Shown here piece after piece: positions 1 through 15,600 of a stretch of 64,000 bases of DNA (position 1 is its first letter; the number at the start of each line of letters is the position of its first letter). The DNA comes from Lagopus muta (lineage: Eukaryota > Chordata > Aves > Galliformes > Phasianidae), in contig NC_064439.1 in the NCBI RefSeq assembly GCF_023343835.1, positions 24,616,933 through 24,680,932 of the forward strand, read 5' to 3'. Below the pieces are notes generated by a model that searched no databases, was not told the origin of the DNA, and was given only the letters and a program-made list of their open reading frames with translations. The position numbers and the translations under genes were made by a program.

Positions 1-599
1 TAATTAGAAAGTTCAATTTTAGTTCAGTTTGATGCTTCTGAAAAGAGAAACTTTTATATATAGATGACTTAAACGTGTCATCAGAAAGGTCTGAAATCAA
101 ACATCTCTTGAAGTAAAACAAATAATATAAAACAAACAAATAAGATAAATTAGAAGCATTTGAAAACACATTTCAGTTAACACTTGGAATCCAAGATTGT
201 ATTTCAGCCTTCATGCCAACAGCAGAGTGTAAAAGAATATTGGTTCATTGGTGAAAACACAGTATGACAAATCTGTCACTTGGTTGTATATTTCAGTAAT
301 TGAGATGTATTTCTATGCTTTGAACTATGTTTACTCATTAGTGTTTGACTCTACATATTCAGTCCTTATTTAAATGATATTATGTCTGACATATTTCAGC
401 ACAATCATAATGAAAATTTAGGGTTGAGCAAAAGGCAAGCCAGTTGCCTCATTCCTAAGTAAACATGCAAACCTATCAATATTATACAAGTTTTATATTT
501 AGACCAAAAGAATTTGAGTTTGATAAAGTGAGCACTTTCACCCAAAAATGTTTGTACATTGTTAGCACTTCAATGGATGTGTGTATAATTGAGACTTAC

Positions 600-668
600 C
601 TTGGGTCCTGGCTCTCCAATGCCAGGGACTCCTGGAGGACCATATGGACCTATAGGACCTTGTTCTCC
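600..668 (-). CDS. COL28A1: COL28A1 collagen exon, 69 bases, last one in window
   Basis: Twenty-three codons begin GEQ GPI GPY GPP GVP and end GIGEPGPK, with a one-residue gap in the Gly-X-Y register. The acceptor TTTCTAG and the donor GTAAGT are strong. The gene continues to the left of the window. Confidence 0.88.
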
Positions 669-3600
669 CTAGAAAAAAAAAACATGGAAGGAGACTCCTA
701 ATGCAATAATCTCTTTTCTTGATCAAATTCCCCCACATTACCTGTCCACTCCATTGTTTAGGGCTACAGAAATATGTATCTTAAGTTAAAAAATTAAATC
801 TTTTAGAGTGGAATGTTTAGGTTAGTAGCAAGGTCAGCATCCCAGCAATAAACGTTGCTGCAGTAGATAATGATATTAAAAACCTCTTGAAATATATTTG
901 TTTCCATTATGTCTTTGTTTCTGACTTTATTCAGTAATTTGGTATGTGTTTCCTTTGCTCCTTTCATTCCCAGAGAGACGTTCATTTGGAAATCAACCCA
1001 CATTTATGTTTTAAACGAAGAACTAATTTTTTTTTACCTCATAACTGTTGTTCTTAGTGCTATCTTTGAAGCAGCTCCTAATTCTCTTGTAGGTTTAATA
1101 AATTTCTAAGAAATCCATCATATCTTCTACAGAAAACAAGCTTCAGATCTCCTCAAAACTGACACTTGGAGATATAAGCAGGGGTCAGGCAGGTACAATC
1201 CTTTGAAGGTCTGATCTTCATTGCCTGGAGTGCCTGCCACAGACTGATGCTACAAATGCCAGTCCTGACACAATGTTGGATACATTCTGGAATCACTGCC
1301 TCAAAATGTTATTAAGATCCAATTTAACTTAAGTAATTCTCAGATTAAAACTTCATGTAGCTAATGTAGTAATAATGATTTCCAATCACTTGCAACTTAA
1401 AGTACTTAAAAGTTCTCCAAGACAGAATGAACTCAGTTAGTCGATAACAAATATACATTCTCCTTCCATGCACTTCACACAGATTACAACCACTGTGTTG
1501 AACGGGCTCCACACTGCTCTGTTCAGAAATTCCAGTAAAACTGATAGGATTTTTTTTTTCTGGCACATTAATTTGTCCCAGGACCCTGGTACAACAAGTG
1601 ACCTTGAGCATGATCTGACTGGGCTTATGCGTGTTTAAATACAAACTGTTTCCAGTACATAGGAAGGCTAAACACTCAGTATCTACAATTTGTTTGAAGA
1701 TTAAGGCTCAGCTGGAAATTCAAGTATTATAGTTAGTGAAAACTAATGCAATCTGTGATGTTATAGGCACAAAGAATTCCAAAATTATTTTATCTCAACT
1801 GAAGAATAACATGGCCCAAATGCATTTTCATTTTATTTCTAGAAAGTTCATAAAATGAAGATCTACAAATTCAAAGACAACTTAGAATTCCTTATAAATA
1901 GGATAGTCTGGGATAGTTATTAAACGATATGATAATTTGAAAAATATTCAAAAATATTTTTGAATATTTTGAAAAATATTATTCAAAAGAGCACACTTTC
2001 TTAATTTACTAAGTTAATACAGCACCAAAAAAATAATTGTTATCAGGTAGATAAAAATCAGAGAAAGCTGGTACAACTTTGAAAACGTATGTAACCCGGA
2101 GAGTTGAGAAACTAATAGGATTTTACCAATTTATCCATGCTGCTTCAGTGTGCATTCTATGCATGTAGATCTTGCCAAAATATAGGACATAGCAAACAAG
2201 TTTAATGTATTTCTTGATACAGCTTCTGTCTGGATTAAATAACTGTATTTATTTTCATGAAGGCTTTGGACCAGAATCCCAAGTCAGTGCACATCCAGAT
2301 TATCATAAACGATGCATTTCTTTACTGATATAACAAAAATTAGAATCAGAGAATAACTGAGTTGAAAGAGTTCCACAAGGACCATTGAGTCTATCTCCTG
2401 GATTCACACAAGACTACCCAGAATTCAAACCCAATGTCTGAGAGCGTTGTCCAAGTGCTTCTTGAATTCCAGCAGCTTGGTGACGTGAACACTGCCCTGT
2501 GCAGCCCATTCCATGCCCACTGCCCTCTGGTGCAGACCCTTTCCCTATTCCCTAACCCCCAGCTGCCCCTGCCCTGACACAACTCCATGCCGTTCCCTCA
2601 GGCCCTGCCACTGTCGCCACAGAGTAGAGCTCAGTGCATACCAAACAAAGTGAACTCAACAACTTCTCATACATCTTTCTCTCTAGACTCTTCACCATCT
2701 TTAAGCTCCTCCTTTGAATACTCTTGAACAGATTTATGCTCTTTTTATACTGCAGTGCCCAAAACTGCTCTCAGTGCTTGATGTGAGGGCACAGCGGAGA
2801 AGAGTGGGACAAACTCTCCCAGCTGGCACTTCTGGGTCTGATGCACCCCAGGTTACGGTTGAACTGTTTTGTTCATAGCTATTTTGTTTTTTCTCCTCAA
2901 AAGGCCCATCTTCTGGACATCCAGTTCCTCCATGGAATTAATTTGGAATTGAACATAATGTCCTTGTAAATTCAGCTGATCAAAACCAATTTTATTATTT
3001 CGTATCAGCAGGAAATTTAAAGAAGGCCAAGAATAATACAACCAAAGCTAGTACTGGTCTCCACTTTAATTCTGTTTTCAAACTCTATTTTAAGAACTGC
3101 TGTCCTTTAAGTGAACAGTTAGCTGAATTTTTAGGAAATAATATACACAAAAAGCCACATTTTCAGAAGTGAATTAGAAACTTCCTTTTCAATTCCAAAA
3201 GGAGTAATTTTGTCTACCGAATTTCATTACTGTTGGCAGGTCACAATGACTCAAGTATTAATGCAAGTTCAGCTTCTGAGTGTGCATCAGTTTGTAGAGG
3301 TGCAGAACAGTACCAGCTGCCTCAGCACTGTAGCAGGGCACACCCAGAGCCCCATGATGTGCTCCACTTCCAGGGCAAAAGCATCCCTACGAGATGTGGC
3401 AGACTGGAAAACTAACACAACATAAATAGCTGACTACTGCTGTCTCCCCACTTTCTGAGCCTGCACTGGAAGACTACTGAAGTCAGTGCATTTTGATTCA
3501 ACAGGCTTTGAGCAAGTCAGTTTCTTTATAGGGATGGGGAAGCCCAGAAGGTAACACAGCAATGGCCTTGGCTTCTCTCTCCTCCATTATCCACTGTTAC

Positions 3601-6600
3601 TGAGAATCTCTCCCACTCCTTTTAGTATTCTGCAAGACTTGCTTAAAACATGCTAGTGTGACAACCATTCGTCCCAGTAAATTCACATGCTGACAGGATG
3701 AGATGAGCTGTCTTTGACAACTGCTGGAATGGGATCCCAGCTCTGGCCTCTGGCCTGAGAAGCTGTAGGCTCTGCCAGGGATCACATCTTCAAGAGATGC
3801 CCTCTCACCCTGCTACTGCTAGAAATGGTACACACACACATTGACAAGACAGCTATAGCTGCTGCTTAGCTTGCTGCTTGTTTATCCCAAGGGCACAGCC
3901 ACATATTCATGTTCTGCCATGGTTCTTCCCTCCTGTGCTCTCTCCCCATCCGTCCCTCTCACACACTCACTACAGATCTGAGTTGGCAGCCATGGACAGG
4001 CTAAGCACAGTGGCTCCTTCTGTCAAAGCTAAACCTGAAATCATGTAGGAACTTGTTCTATTCTGAAAAATTTTGTTTGGTAAGTACAGGCTCCTCTCTG
4101 AGCCGAAACAATAAAACGTGTCCCTTTGTTCTGTTTGGAAAGAGCTTCATATCTGTTTATAACAGCTTCCAAAGAGAACTTTCCAAAGACATCTGAGGAA
4201 TGCTTCCAATTACAAATCATTGGTTCCTTCCCAGATTCACCCATGTGTTAGAACTATGTTAATATTTGTGCTGTCTTAACGGGAGTCCAAGTGAAGTCAG
4301 TATTTTTCCAAATACTCAGTTAAACTTTTTATTCTTTGATAAAGGAGAATGCCTGAAGATGACTGGAAAAGAAAAATAATCTTTCCCAGGCGGGAAGCAA
4401 AATCTGAAACTTAAACTATTTCTATCTAAACTATTTCTAAATGTCTAAACTATTTCTAAAGACAGTGTATTTCAAGCTTCATATTACTAATAATATGAAT
4501 TACTAATAAGACTGGTGTTAATCTTCTGCTGTCATGGTGCTACAGGTAATATGAAATGTATTAAAACAATTAATTGCTGTCGGAGATATTACTGACATTC
4601 AGAGGTAAAATTCTGCTTTCCAAAATAGCCTCCTTGTAGTTACCTTTTTTTTGTTGAGCACTACTCAAATTCTACCTTCCTTCTCTGTTGGGATTTTTTT
4701 TTCAAAATGCATTTAATATCAACCAGAGCAACAGAAAGAAAAATTTCATCTGAGCTTAACATTTTAACATTAAAACCAGACAATTTTGGGAATATAATTA
4801 AAAGTCTAACCCTTAGCAAAGAGATTTTTATGATTAGTGCTGCTATAAACAACTTCTTTACTTTTAAGACAGCAAGTACACACTGCAAGGAACAGAAAGA
4901 GTGTATTTCAGAGCCCTTAATACTATAATGTCTGAATGACAACAATTAAACTAAAAAGAAAAATAAGCTTTCAAATTTAATGATTTTCCTTTCAAAGTAA
5001 ACAGTAGAAACAGCAATGTAAGCAAATACAGATATTTAACAGATATTACTGATATTTTACATTTCTAAGCTAGCTGTGCTACATTGGAACTATGTTACTG
5101 TATCAGGAAACTGTATTTTTCTGTCTCCTGGGAAGGATGTAACTTGCCAGATAAGCAAGGAAAGAATCTGTAAGTCATGAGAGAAGGAGCAGGAATAGTT
5201 TATTCTGGGACACATTTTCAGGAAAAAATGCAATAATGGATTTTGCATAAAAGCATTACCCCAAGATATTTTCGAGGAAATAACTAATTGAATATCTACA
5301 TTCAAACTTAACTGCTTCTGTCCTCAGAAGTTTGAATTCACATCAGTTCTCATATTAAATGGTAGTTGAGGATCCTACCATGCATTTGAAATTTTCCAGA
5401 GTGGCTTTCACTTTAACAGTGGCTTTTAAAGAATGTTGTCTGTCTTTCCAGTAAGGAATATCTCTCAGTTCCTGGAAACGTGTTTGTTTCTTTTCAGTAG
5501 CTCGTCTAAGAGTTTAAACGAGCAACCCCAATGTTATTTCTGAAATGAGAGCCATAAGAACACCTTGCAAGTGGCTACCTCAGCCACACAAGTCATATCC
5601 ACTCCTTGATTTTATGCCCCAATTTTATAACGTGTAACCAAATCTGTTTGTGAATTGTCAACTTTTTTTTTTTTTTTTAATATTCAGTCCCTCCCTGATT
5701 TTCACAACTGCCTTGAATACAAACAGTTATAGAACCTTATTTGTGCCATTGCATAGACATGCATTTTTAGGTTAAAAATTAGTTAAACAATTATTTTTGA
5801 GTAAATTAATGAAAAACTTGATAACAGGCATATGCATTTTGCAAATTCATTTCTGTAACACCAAGAATACTGTGCAAAAGTGTATCTGTACATACATTGC
5901 TGATCCTGATGAGGTACTTTCATTTTGCAAAAAAGCAGTAAAAGCTTAGAACTGAGAGTTCTGCTAAAGCAACATATGACATTAAAATTATTTATTAATT
6001 TAATGGCATTAAATTCATTCTTGGAACTCCCTTGTTTTCTAGAAAAATAAGGTGATTCTGTTTCCTTTTTAGAAAGGAAACCAAGATGCATGATATATTC
6101 CATGTTAGAATATTCACATTTTACCCTATAACCTTTTTTTTACTGCTTTTGAAAGGCACAGCTGTCTTCTATTAAGACCATAACCACATAGTATCAGTAG
6201 TAATAAATAAATAATAATTAAAAAAATATATATATATATCAAATGCAGTAGTCAGGATGCTATTTTCCTGTATTAGCCAATGCAGTTAAGTGCTACGTAG
6301 AACATAAGTAAGTAAATCACACAAAACAGGCTACTAGAAACGTTGGAAGAGAGATGAGATTCTATTCGGATAGCGTTTCTGAGCACTACAGCTTACAGCA
6401 GAGTACATCACATTCACAGAGCAAGTAGATGTTTTGTTTCCATCAGCAGAAAACATTAACTTTACCTGCTGTGTCCCTTTATGAAAGCCTGTGCCTTCCT
6501 GTAATCAGCTCAATGTGATCTTTGAGAAGCACACCTGACAAAAGCAATTACTATTGATTTAATCAAGATACCATTTATTAATAAGCTATCTAACCTTCTG

Positions 6601-9600
6601 CTGTCAATCCAGGCAAGAATACAGGATATTACTAAAGCAGATACAAGCAGAGGTTTCTTCTTTGCTGACTGTCTATTTATTTCTCTTTCTTGTATTTTTA
6701 ATCTTATAATCTTTCTTTTGGTGAGACAGTAGGGTTTTTTTTTGTTTGGTTGGTTGCTTTTTTGTTTGAGAAATAATAGTTTTGTGTCATCCAGCAAAAA
6801 ACATATGACAGGCTAGGGAACACAAAAATCTGAGTTTCTTATTCTGAGAACAAGAGTCAAATGTCTTCACAACAGATGGAGTGTTATCAACTGAAGCTCT
6901 ACAATCTTAATTAATCAATTTGGTGTGTTAACTTTGAAAGAACTACTGAAGTTTTTTTTCCTCTGGGTCTTTTGTAATTTTTTTTACATGTTCTATACCT
7001 AGACGAGATGTACAGTATGCTTTGATGTATGTTTTTATTTCTTGTTACAATGCAGATAATATATTGCAGTTGATGAAGCTGAAGTATGCCTTAAAGTGAA
7101 TGACTCTCATCAGCCTTCTAAGAAGATACATTAAGTACAGCTGTGAAGAGTATTTTTTCCTGGTATTCTAAATTAGTATGAGGGACAAGACAATATAGAC
7201 TTTAGCTGCAACAATTCAACATCTTTCTAGTGAAACACTGCCAACAGAAAACAGAAAGTAAACCAGATACCAGAGAGAATTATCCTGGTCATTTTCTCAG
7301 GACACGCCTGGAGAACAGGACCATGATGATTGTTTCAGAAGATCGGAGACAAAAAGTGAAATTGGTCAGTTTCCAATTCCTACCTATGAGCAAAATGCCT
7401 TCTCTGTTTGTTTTATTCTAAAATTATCATGTTTTTTGCTGAGTGGCAGATTTTCTGCTAATGTACAAGTTCAACACTTGGTTAAACAGAAATGTATTTC
7501 ATCAGAGAGATTAATACTAATATATGTAAAAGATGAGTTAACTATTCTTATTCTTATAGAAATTGAGTTTAAATTTGTCATTTTAGACACTTTGGCATCT
7601 TTATGGAAAAAGTTGATTTGGTAATAAAGCTATTTAGCTATGTTTGAGATGTAATAACTGCAGAAATCCAAATAGAGAAAGCTTTTTTAAAATTTCCTTA
7701 ACAGCAAAAAGAGTTTTTAGTTAATGCCTGCATTCTGTCAGGATAAATGTTCTTCAATATGTTCCTACCTTCCTTCTTGAAAAGAAGCCAAAAGTAAGAT
7801 GACATTGTTTGCTTTTATAAAAAAAAAGATTATTAAAGTGAATTTTGATTCACTTTAGGCCGATTTTGAAGTGCCACAGAAAGACTTTAAGAGATTAAAG
7901 GTATGATTCAACTCTATATGAATACTCCTAAACTTAGATGTCCACTTGGAAGCAGGCTGTAAATTGGAAAGCAGGAATCCACGCAGTGGGATTTGAAGAT
8001 CTATTCAACTGTTCACCGACGATGTGATAGAGCAGAATCAGATTGTGCAAGCAGTAAGAATTGTGTACTGAAAAGATTAGCCAGTATATTAAGAGAGAAT
8101 AAAAAATGCAAATGAATAACAGAAGGAAATAAGGATGAAACTTCTTTCAAGTAATTTCTTGAACGTAGGTTTTGGATCCCATATTATGTTGCTTCGGACA
8201 TGTCAAACTCAAGCAGACAAGTTAAAGTTGCAGTACTGTCAGTCCTATCCTGCCGGCAGCTGCCAGAGCCAGCAGCATCTGGGCAGCACACAGACAATAG
8301 TGTCTCCAGCTGTGTCTGCCATCAGGCACTGCAAAGCAGGGAAGGGGTATGGCACTGCTTAAGGAGGCTGGAGATGGACTGACTGGGCAGATACGTGAGT
8401 GATCTGCAGACTTCACACAAGAGACCCAAGACATCTGTAGGCTGAGCTCGATCTGGAGTTTGTATCGCGAGGAGCTGAATCGCCCCTTTCAAAGCTCAAC
8501 ACGGCCCTCCAACAATGAACATAAATGTTCAGTAGTGGTGTTCTGTTTTGTGTCATATTGAACTGCCTTCATCTCTGTCAAATCAGCAAAGTCAGCTCAA
8601 TAAGAAGAGCATAAGAATTAGCATGGAAAGGCCATGGCTACAAGGAAGTGCACCAAGAATAGCCTTATTTCTTTTACCCATGGCAACTATAAATAACTGC
8701 TACTTCTCAGATACATTGTACTATGTGTCATGAATACTAATTTTGAAAAAGCAACTGACCAATCTTTCTGTAAGGACAGAAAACATTGGAAAGTTCATTA
8801 TGTGTCTGAACCAAAAAAGACCTTGACCTTTAGTAGCTGAATGGGTGTTTATTAAGCTGTAAACAACTACTGATTATCTGTACTGATCACTAAAAACTCA
8901 TTTGAAATAAGCTCTGCAATGCCAAAAGTTGACCTTGGCACTAGGTAGAGATAAGAGCGAAACTAAACGTGCATATGTTTTGTTTTGGTTTTCTCTATCA
9001 TTTAGCTTTAAGTATAATGACTTGTGTATTAATTAGACTTCTCTGACAGTGTTTTTATTTTCATGGATGTCTGATCCTGGAAAAGCCTTGTCTATTAACC
9101 ATAGCCAGAATGTTGCTGAGTTGGAGGCTGACAAACACGGAAACTTTCTTTTTCATAGTGAAAATCTGCAGCAAAGTGAAGCAAAAGACCACAAATACGG
9201 AACCCAGGTAGGTGAATCATAGAGAGTGAGCTGCATGTATTTTACAGACAGGTAAGCATACAACGAGATTTTCAAGACAACGAACATACAACAAATACAA
9301 TTTAGTATTTAACTAAGGTATCCAGTAGTATATTATCTTGGACTCATCAATGTGAAATGACAAATTAAAAAATTACTGTCATTTGCTCTGCTAAATTAAA
9401 GAGAGGCTTGACTTTTCCACCACATGCATGAATAGCTTCTTTCAGATCCACTGCCTTCTTTCTTTCCTCACTTCTGAAATATTCTGTACCAAATCTCCTA
9501 ATCAAGCATTTTGTAAAAAGATGAAAAAAACAAGAAGAAAGAAAAAGCACTTGTCAGAAGAAGAAAATCATGGTTAATGCCAGTATTCCAGACCTTTTAC

Positions 9601-12600
9601 CATAAATACTTCCTACAACTGAGTTTATTTCTGTGGATCTTCAAATTAACTTGTTGCCTAAGAAACAAAATATGAATGCTGCATCTTTGTCAAATTGCTC
9701 TATGTGAATTTTGTTGCCTGTGGTAAAATATATTTGTCATTAGACTCTACATTTTCAAACTGATAACTAAAATATCTTTCTGTACTGAACAATGTTAATA
9801 GCCGTCCCATGGGCAGGACAACTGTATTTAATTACATAATGCAATTTGCAAAAGGTTTGCAAATCAGAAGACTGCCTACATTAATTAGATATCCAATTGT
9901 TTTTGCTTCACAAGCTGTAGTCAATACCTCCAAATGGTCTATTTTCAGTGTAACTAACCTTACATCCCTACTAATGTTAAAGTTCTCCTGAGGTTTTTTT
10001 TTTCCAGTATATAAGCAATACAAAAAAATGACTTTGAAAGCTCATTCTTAAGATTTTATAATTATGATCTAAAAATTCATTTTTTTAAATTCATTAAATT
10101 TTTTTTTTTAGATGCTCCTTGTGCATCTACTACTGTGCATCAACTAGATGAAGTATACTATGTATATTATGAGGTATATTGAGGCAAAAAGCACAGATAC
10201 AGGTTGGGCGGAGAACGGCTTGAGAGCAGCCCTGAGGAGGATTTGGGAGTGCTTATTGATGAAAGATTCAACATAAGCCACGTGCGCCTGCAGCCCAGAA
10301 GGCCAACCATATCCTGGGTAGCACCAAGAGAAGTGTGACCAGCAGGCCAAAGGAGGCGATTCTGTCCTACTCTGCTCTTGTGGGATCCAGCCTGGAGAAC
10401 TGTGTCCAGTTGTGGGGCCCCCAACACAAGAAGGACATGGAGCTGTTGGACCAGGTCCAAAGGAGGTCCTCAAAGATAATCAGTGGGCTGGAGCATCTCC
10501 CTTATGGGAATAGGCTGAGACAGATGGGGCTCTTCAGACTAGAGAAGACTCTGGGGAAACCTTATAGTGGCTTTCCAGTACCTGAAGGGGGTCTACAGAA
10601 AAGCTGGAGAGGGACTTTTTATAGGGGCATGTAGGAACAGGAGGAGGAGGAATGGTTTTAATGTGGAAGAGGGTAGATTCAGACTAGATATTAGGAAGAA
10701 GTTCTTTATTGTGAGGGTGGTGAGACACTGGAACAGGTTGCCCAGTTAGGTTGTGAATGTCCCCTTCCTGGAAGCATTCAAGGCCAGGCTGGATGAGGCT
10801 CTGAGCAGCCTGGTCTAGTGAGAGGTGTCCCTGCCTGTAGCAGATCTTGAGATCTTGAGGCTCTCTTCCAACTCAAAAAACTATGATTCTATAATATTAT
10901 TGCTATGCAAGGAACACCATAGTTTTAGAACTATTACTGATAAAAAAAGGATAGTACAGTATTAAGATTCCACACAGACTTCCTGTATCCTCTCTTCTTA
11001 TATAAAATCTACCCATAGAAAACCACATCTTACCTTGTTTCCTTGAATGCCTTTCAGGCCTGGCTCACCTGGAGGTCCACTGATGCCCTACACAAAAGTT
11101 AAAGAATAGAATGAGTTTTCTTTGGAGGTGCATATAATGTTTCTCTTGAGTTTGGTCTGAACTGCATACAGTAAAATGTAGCATAATGCAAAGCTCTGAA
11201 GGACAAGCAACTTCTGCCTCATATCCTGTTAAGTGCCCAGCATACCAATACCGTACTCTTAATATTCAATAAGCAGTGCTGGCAGAAAAGCTATTTTACT
11301 ACCCCATATAAATTTCATCTTTTTTATCTAAAGCTTTCCTTTTGTCTCCTGTTCCTGACTTCAGATCTGAATAATTTTCATATTATTTCTTCTGCCCAAG
11401 AAAATAAAATATGCCACCACTCCCCACACTTTAGCTCTGTTTGTAAAAATCAATTCTTCTAAATCATTCTCTAGCTGATGAGCTGAGATTAATTTTAATT
11501 CCCTGACATTACTATAACTGTTGTTGACATTACTATAGCTGTTGTGCCCCCTCACACAATGAAATCGTTAATGGCTCTGTAGGAGCAATGACACATGAGC
11601 AGGCCACTCGGAGATAGGTTAGAAACTTACAGAAAATAATGTTTTTTCTTCTATTTGGTATCTTTTACTTCCCTTACCTGAGGTCCCCGAGGTCCTCTAG
11701 GGCCAAAAGGACCTTCCAAACCCTATGGAAAGAGAAATTTCAATTATCATATTAAGAAGAAATTGCGATTACCAGCTTCAAAACAAACTACAGCATATCT
11801 CCGTTCAAGTATTTTCTAGTAAGTCTGTTCATTCTTGACAGTAGTGCTGTTTTCCTTCTGTACTCAGTAACTGTTAATTCAATTTTCAATATATGGCTAA
11901 AATACTTCTCTTTTAGAACAAACATTGTGGATGGCTACTTAACATCATGAATGACTATTTGGTTAACTGGTTGTTCTTTGCCATAGGTCCTGAAATTCAA
12001 GTTCAAGTCATATATCAGATACGGAATTCTTAGAAAACATTATGGTGCTAATACCAGAATAACTTCAGCTAAATTAGTCTCAGTAACTCAAACTGTAGGA
12101 AGGTAGAATCACACTAATAGTTTGCAAAAATCATGTTAAGATGCCATATTTTATTATTCCATTAGCTCTTATTTCTCCATGGAAAGAGTCCTTATCAGAA
12201 AGTGCTAGTGCAGATTGCTCACAAATCTTTCACAAATTCTTTGCAGTTCAAAAATCCATTTTGCAATATTGAAGTTATTCTTTGCCATATCCGCTTTGTT
12301 TCTGATGATTTTGTTCAGCAGAGATTACTTTCATTAAAAAAAATATATAATAATTTACCTTTCAGAATGTGAAGCTGGGAATCATGGAAATGGAAATTTA
12401 CTCCACTAAATACATGAATTCTTGATCCTCTACAGATGTCAAATTTCCTTTCATCGCTGTCCTCAACAGAAACGAATCAAGAACATTTCCAGCAACACTG
12501 ACATATGGTTTCTACATCTATTTGGCTGATCCGATTATGTTCTATGCCAGCTTCTCAACAACTTCCTTTGATTTTAGTAGACACTTCACATAACCTCACG

Positions 12601-15600
12601 CTATTTCTTACATATTGCATGGATAAAGAAGCTAAGAAGTAATGACTTCTTTTTATTCCTCAGAGAGATGCCACTCTTTCACATTCTTTAATGGTATTTC
12701 AGTCTTTTCTGGCTCAGTTGCTGGCAGTTTCTTAAAAGATACACATGATCTTTTATTTTTTATTTTAATACTCCTTTTTATTTGTGACAAATACTTCTGC
12801 ATTAAATATTTCCTACTTTCTGTACCTGTAATTCATCACTACAGAGCACATGACTGAAATCACAAACATTTCAATTTGATCTTTGACAGAGATAAGCATA
12901 ATGCAGATGTTAAATTGAAGAAATGTTTTGACTGAATGATCACCTGTACTGTAGCTGGTATCTAATCATAAATGAGCAGTTTACATGAGCCCAACATATA
13001 TAATTATCTCTACCAGGACTGCACTGTCCTTTCATCTTTCAGATTATAAAATCCAGATGAAAACCACATACAACTGTATGACTTTTACACTTCAGATTAA
13101 AAGAAGAGGAACAGATAGATGTGTGAGTACATATCAGCACAGATGGGCTAGCGGATGTCTTCTTTAAGTTGTTAAGGTTGTATAAGAACCTGTTTCCACT
13201 GTAATATAACTTCATATATTTGAATTAGAATGTATATTTTAAAAAATTCTGATTAATCCTGTTACAACACCACAGTCTTTTGTAAACAGCACCTGGCATC
13301 AGTTAGGATAGCCTTCAAATTGAGTATTCAATTACTTTTCTTCTGCAAAATGGAAAAAAGAATAAAGTGAACTGGGTGTTTGTTTCTATGAACAATATTT
13401 TTACAGCAAATAAATATCTAATACCAGAGAATTAAAAGAGGTTCAATTTTTACAGTAATCTGTACAAGCTTTTTTACAAATAGGCCCTGTATTTTTCAGT
13501 GTGCAACAGTTGAAATAAAAACTGTACTTACTCTTTCCCCTTTTACTCCTGGGGATCCACATTCTCCTCTTTCACCCTTTATAAGAAATCAATATGTTAA
13601 GATCTAAACAAGATGTCTTGATTACATTAGATGCACTTAAAACTGTGCAAGCAGTGCAATAGCAGAAGAGGCTCAGCAGATTTTGAGGACCTGAGAGCTG
13701 CAGCATTAGGCACGATCTGCAGAAGATATGGTGGGCCCTACTCAGGATGCACACTTTTTTCTCTGAAAACACCTACAAAATATGCAACCTACATAGTAAG
13801 AGGATAACATATTTAATATCCAACAAGTTTTGCCATATTTTTCCACTTTGCTGTGCTGCCTCCAAAGATCCTGTTTCTCTCTATATTCCAGTTTCATTAT
13901 TGTGATGTCCACTATTTTCCGGAGTAATAATTGTGAGAATGTATAAACAAAATGAAGAATTACTAGAGAAAATTGGATAATCTCTGTTTCTTTAGTGGTT
14001 ATGATGGCCAAGTTAGTCTATTTCAGCTCTAGAATCTGACAAGATCCTGAATAATACTCTTTTTTTTCTTTTTTTTTTTCCCCTCTCTGAAGAGCCTCCC
14101 TTGGGATTTGTTTTGGGCGAGCACTAACTGTGTCAAATAATAGTTAGTTTAAGTCAGCTTCCTTCTGTCAAGTTTTTTAAAAGCCAATTAATTACAAATC
14201 TACTTGTGTTTGCAACACACAATTTCAAATTCTTTCTATTCAACCTGTATTCAGCACTCACCTTTCTTCTTTCCAGCAGCTTTTTCACCGGTCTTTGGCA
14301 TTTTAAAAAAATATTTAGATTATATTTTTTATCTTGTACTTTTTTGTTTTTTATTCCAACAAACAAGTCTGCCAACTCACATAAATTACGTACATTTTTG
14401 CTTTACTTTTAGGGATTGCTCTGGGAGCTCTCATGACAAACAGGCAAGACAGGCTCTTCTTTCCATTCTTTCACTCATCAACAAGTGATAATTTATTTTT
14501 ACAGCTCATCCATTCTATAAAAATCTTACCTTCTCACCCTTATAGCCAGGAGCTCCCTGTTTGAAAACAAAAAAAGAAAAAAAGAAAGAAAGGAAAACGG
14601 AGGGGAGGATTATAAAAGAAAATGCAAAGGCAAACACGCTGTTAATTTGTACAGGAAACAAAACCAGTAGCTAATTATGATTAAGAAGTTTAACTATTCA
14701 TTAAAATAAAACATTTCTCTGGTATCATTTAATTTGTAATTATATCCAAATTTAGAAATGTGTATTATGTAGTTATGACATAGCTGTAAATATGTCAATC
14801 AGATTGCCTGACTTTTAGCAGATATACACTACGTTTAAACGAGACTTTTAAATTGAATTGATCTTATGTGTGGAGTAACATTAATTTTTCTACTTGGAAT
14901 GAACAAGAATTCAAGCTAAGAAATACCAGATTTCAGAAGTCATTGTAGAACTACTTAAATGTTGCTAGCGATGACATCTTCAACTCTGTCTTCTCAGAAG
15001 TACAATGCAAGTCAATACAAAATCATGTAGCCTCAAAAGTTTGTTTTGTCAGTGGCAATCCCAACCCTACACTTAAGCACACGAGTAGAATTAAGCAATT
15101 TTTAATGTGTTCATCTCAGCACAGATGCTTCTCTAAGCCAGAGTCTAGCTTAGGTGCTCTAAATAATTAAATAAATTGGATTTGTGAAAAAATGGAAAAG
15201 GTATTTTCAATTCAGTGGAAATAAACTTGGATATCCTTAGGATCTGGAAGATAATCTGAAAAAAAAAACCAAATATGAGTTAGCTCTGTAGTACTCACGT
15301 ACCTCTTCACCTTTTTCTCCATGGTCTCCTTTTTGAGAGTCACCCTGTTGGAAGCAAAGGAACATAATTGAAATAGGCATTGTTCTTTTATTTCTTACTA
15401 CTACAGTAGAACCTGGAACACTATTCAAGGACTAAAAATTGCCTTTTCTATTTAGAAATATCAGCACTTCCTCACACAATTATGAACACAATATTCTCAA
15501 AAATTAATATAGAAAGCTCGACTACTGTTATTAAATGACAGAAACCTCAATCATTAGAGCAAACTGCTCCATACAAGAGATTTGTCTGTTGTTAGAAAGT

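Larger units (their letters stand above)
669..11033 (-). other. COL28A1 large intron, non-coding
   Basis: No Gly-X-Y coding or other recognisable exon was seen here on either strand. It contains two CR1 fragments (about 2341-2860 and 10170-10897), an AT-rich perfect palindrome at 1941-1970, a short hairpin at 7834-7857, a TA run near 6226-6239 and a T run near 5661-5678. The remainder is AT-rich unique-looking sequence. Confidence 0.6.

Noticed and set aside
8135-8434. Overlapping open frames on both strands near 8.1-8.4 kb
   Set aside because: No domain, no splice-site support, moderate GC-rich patch that may be an old repeat.
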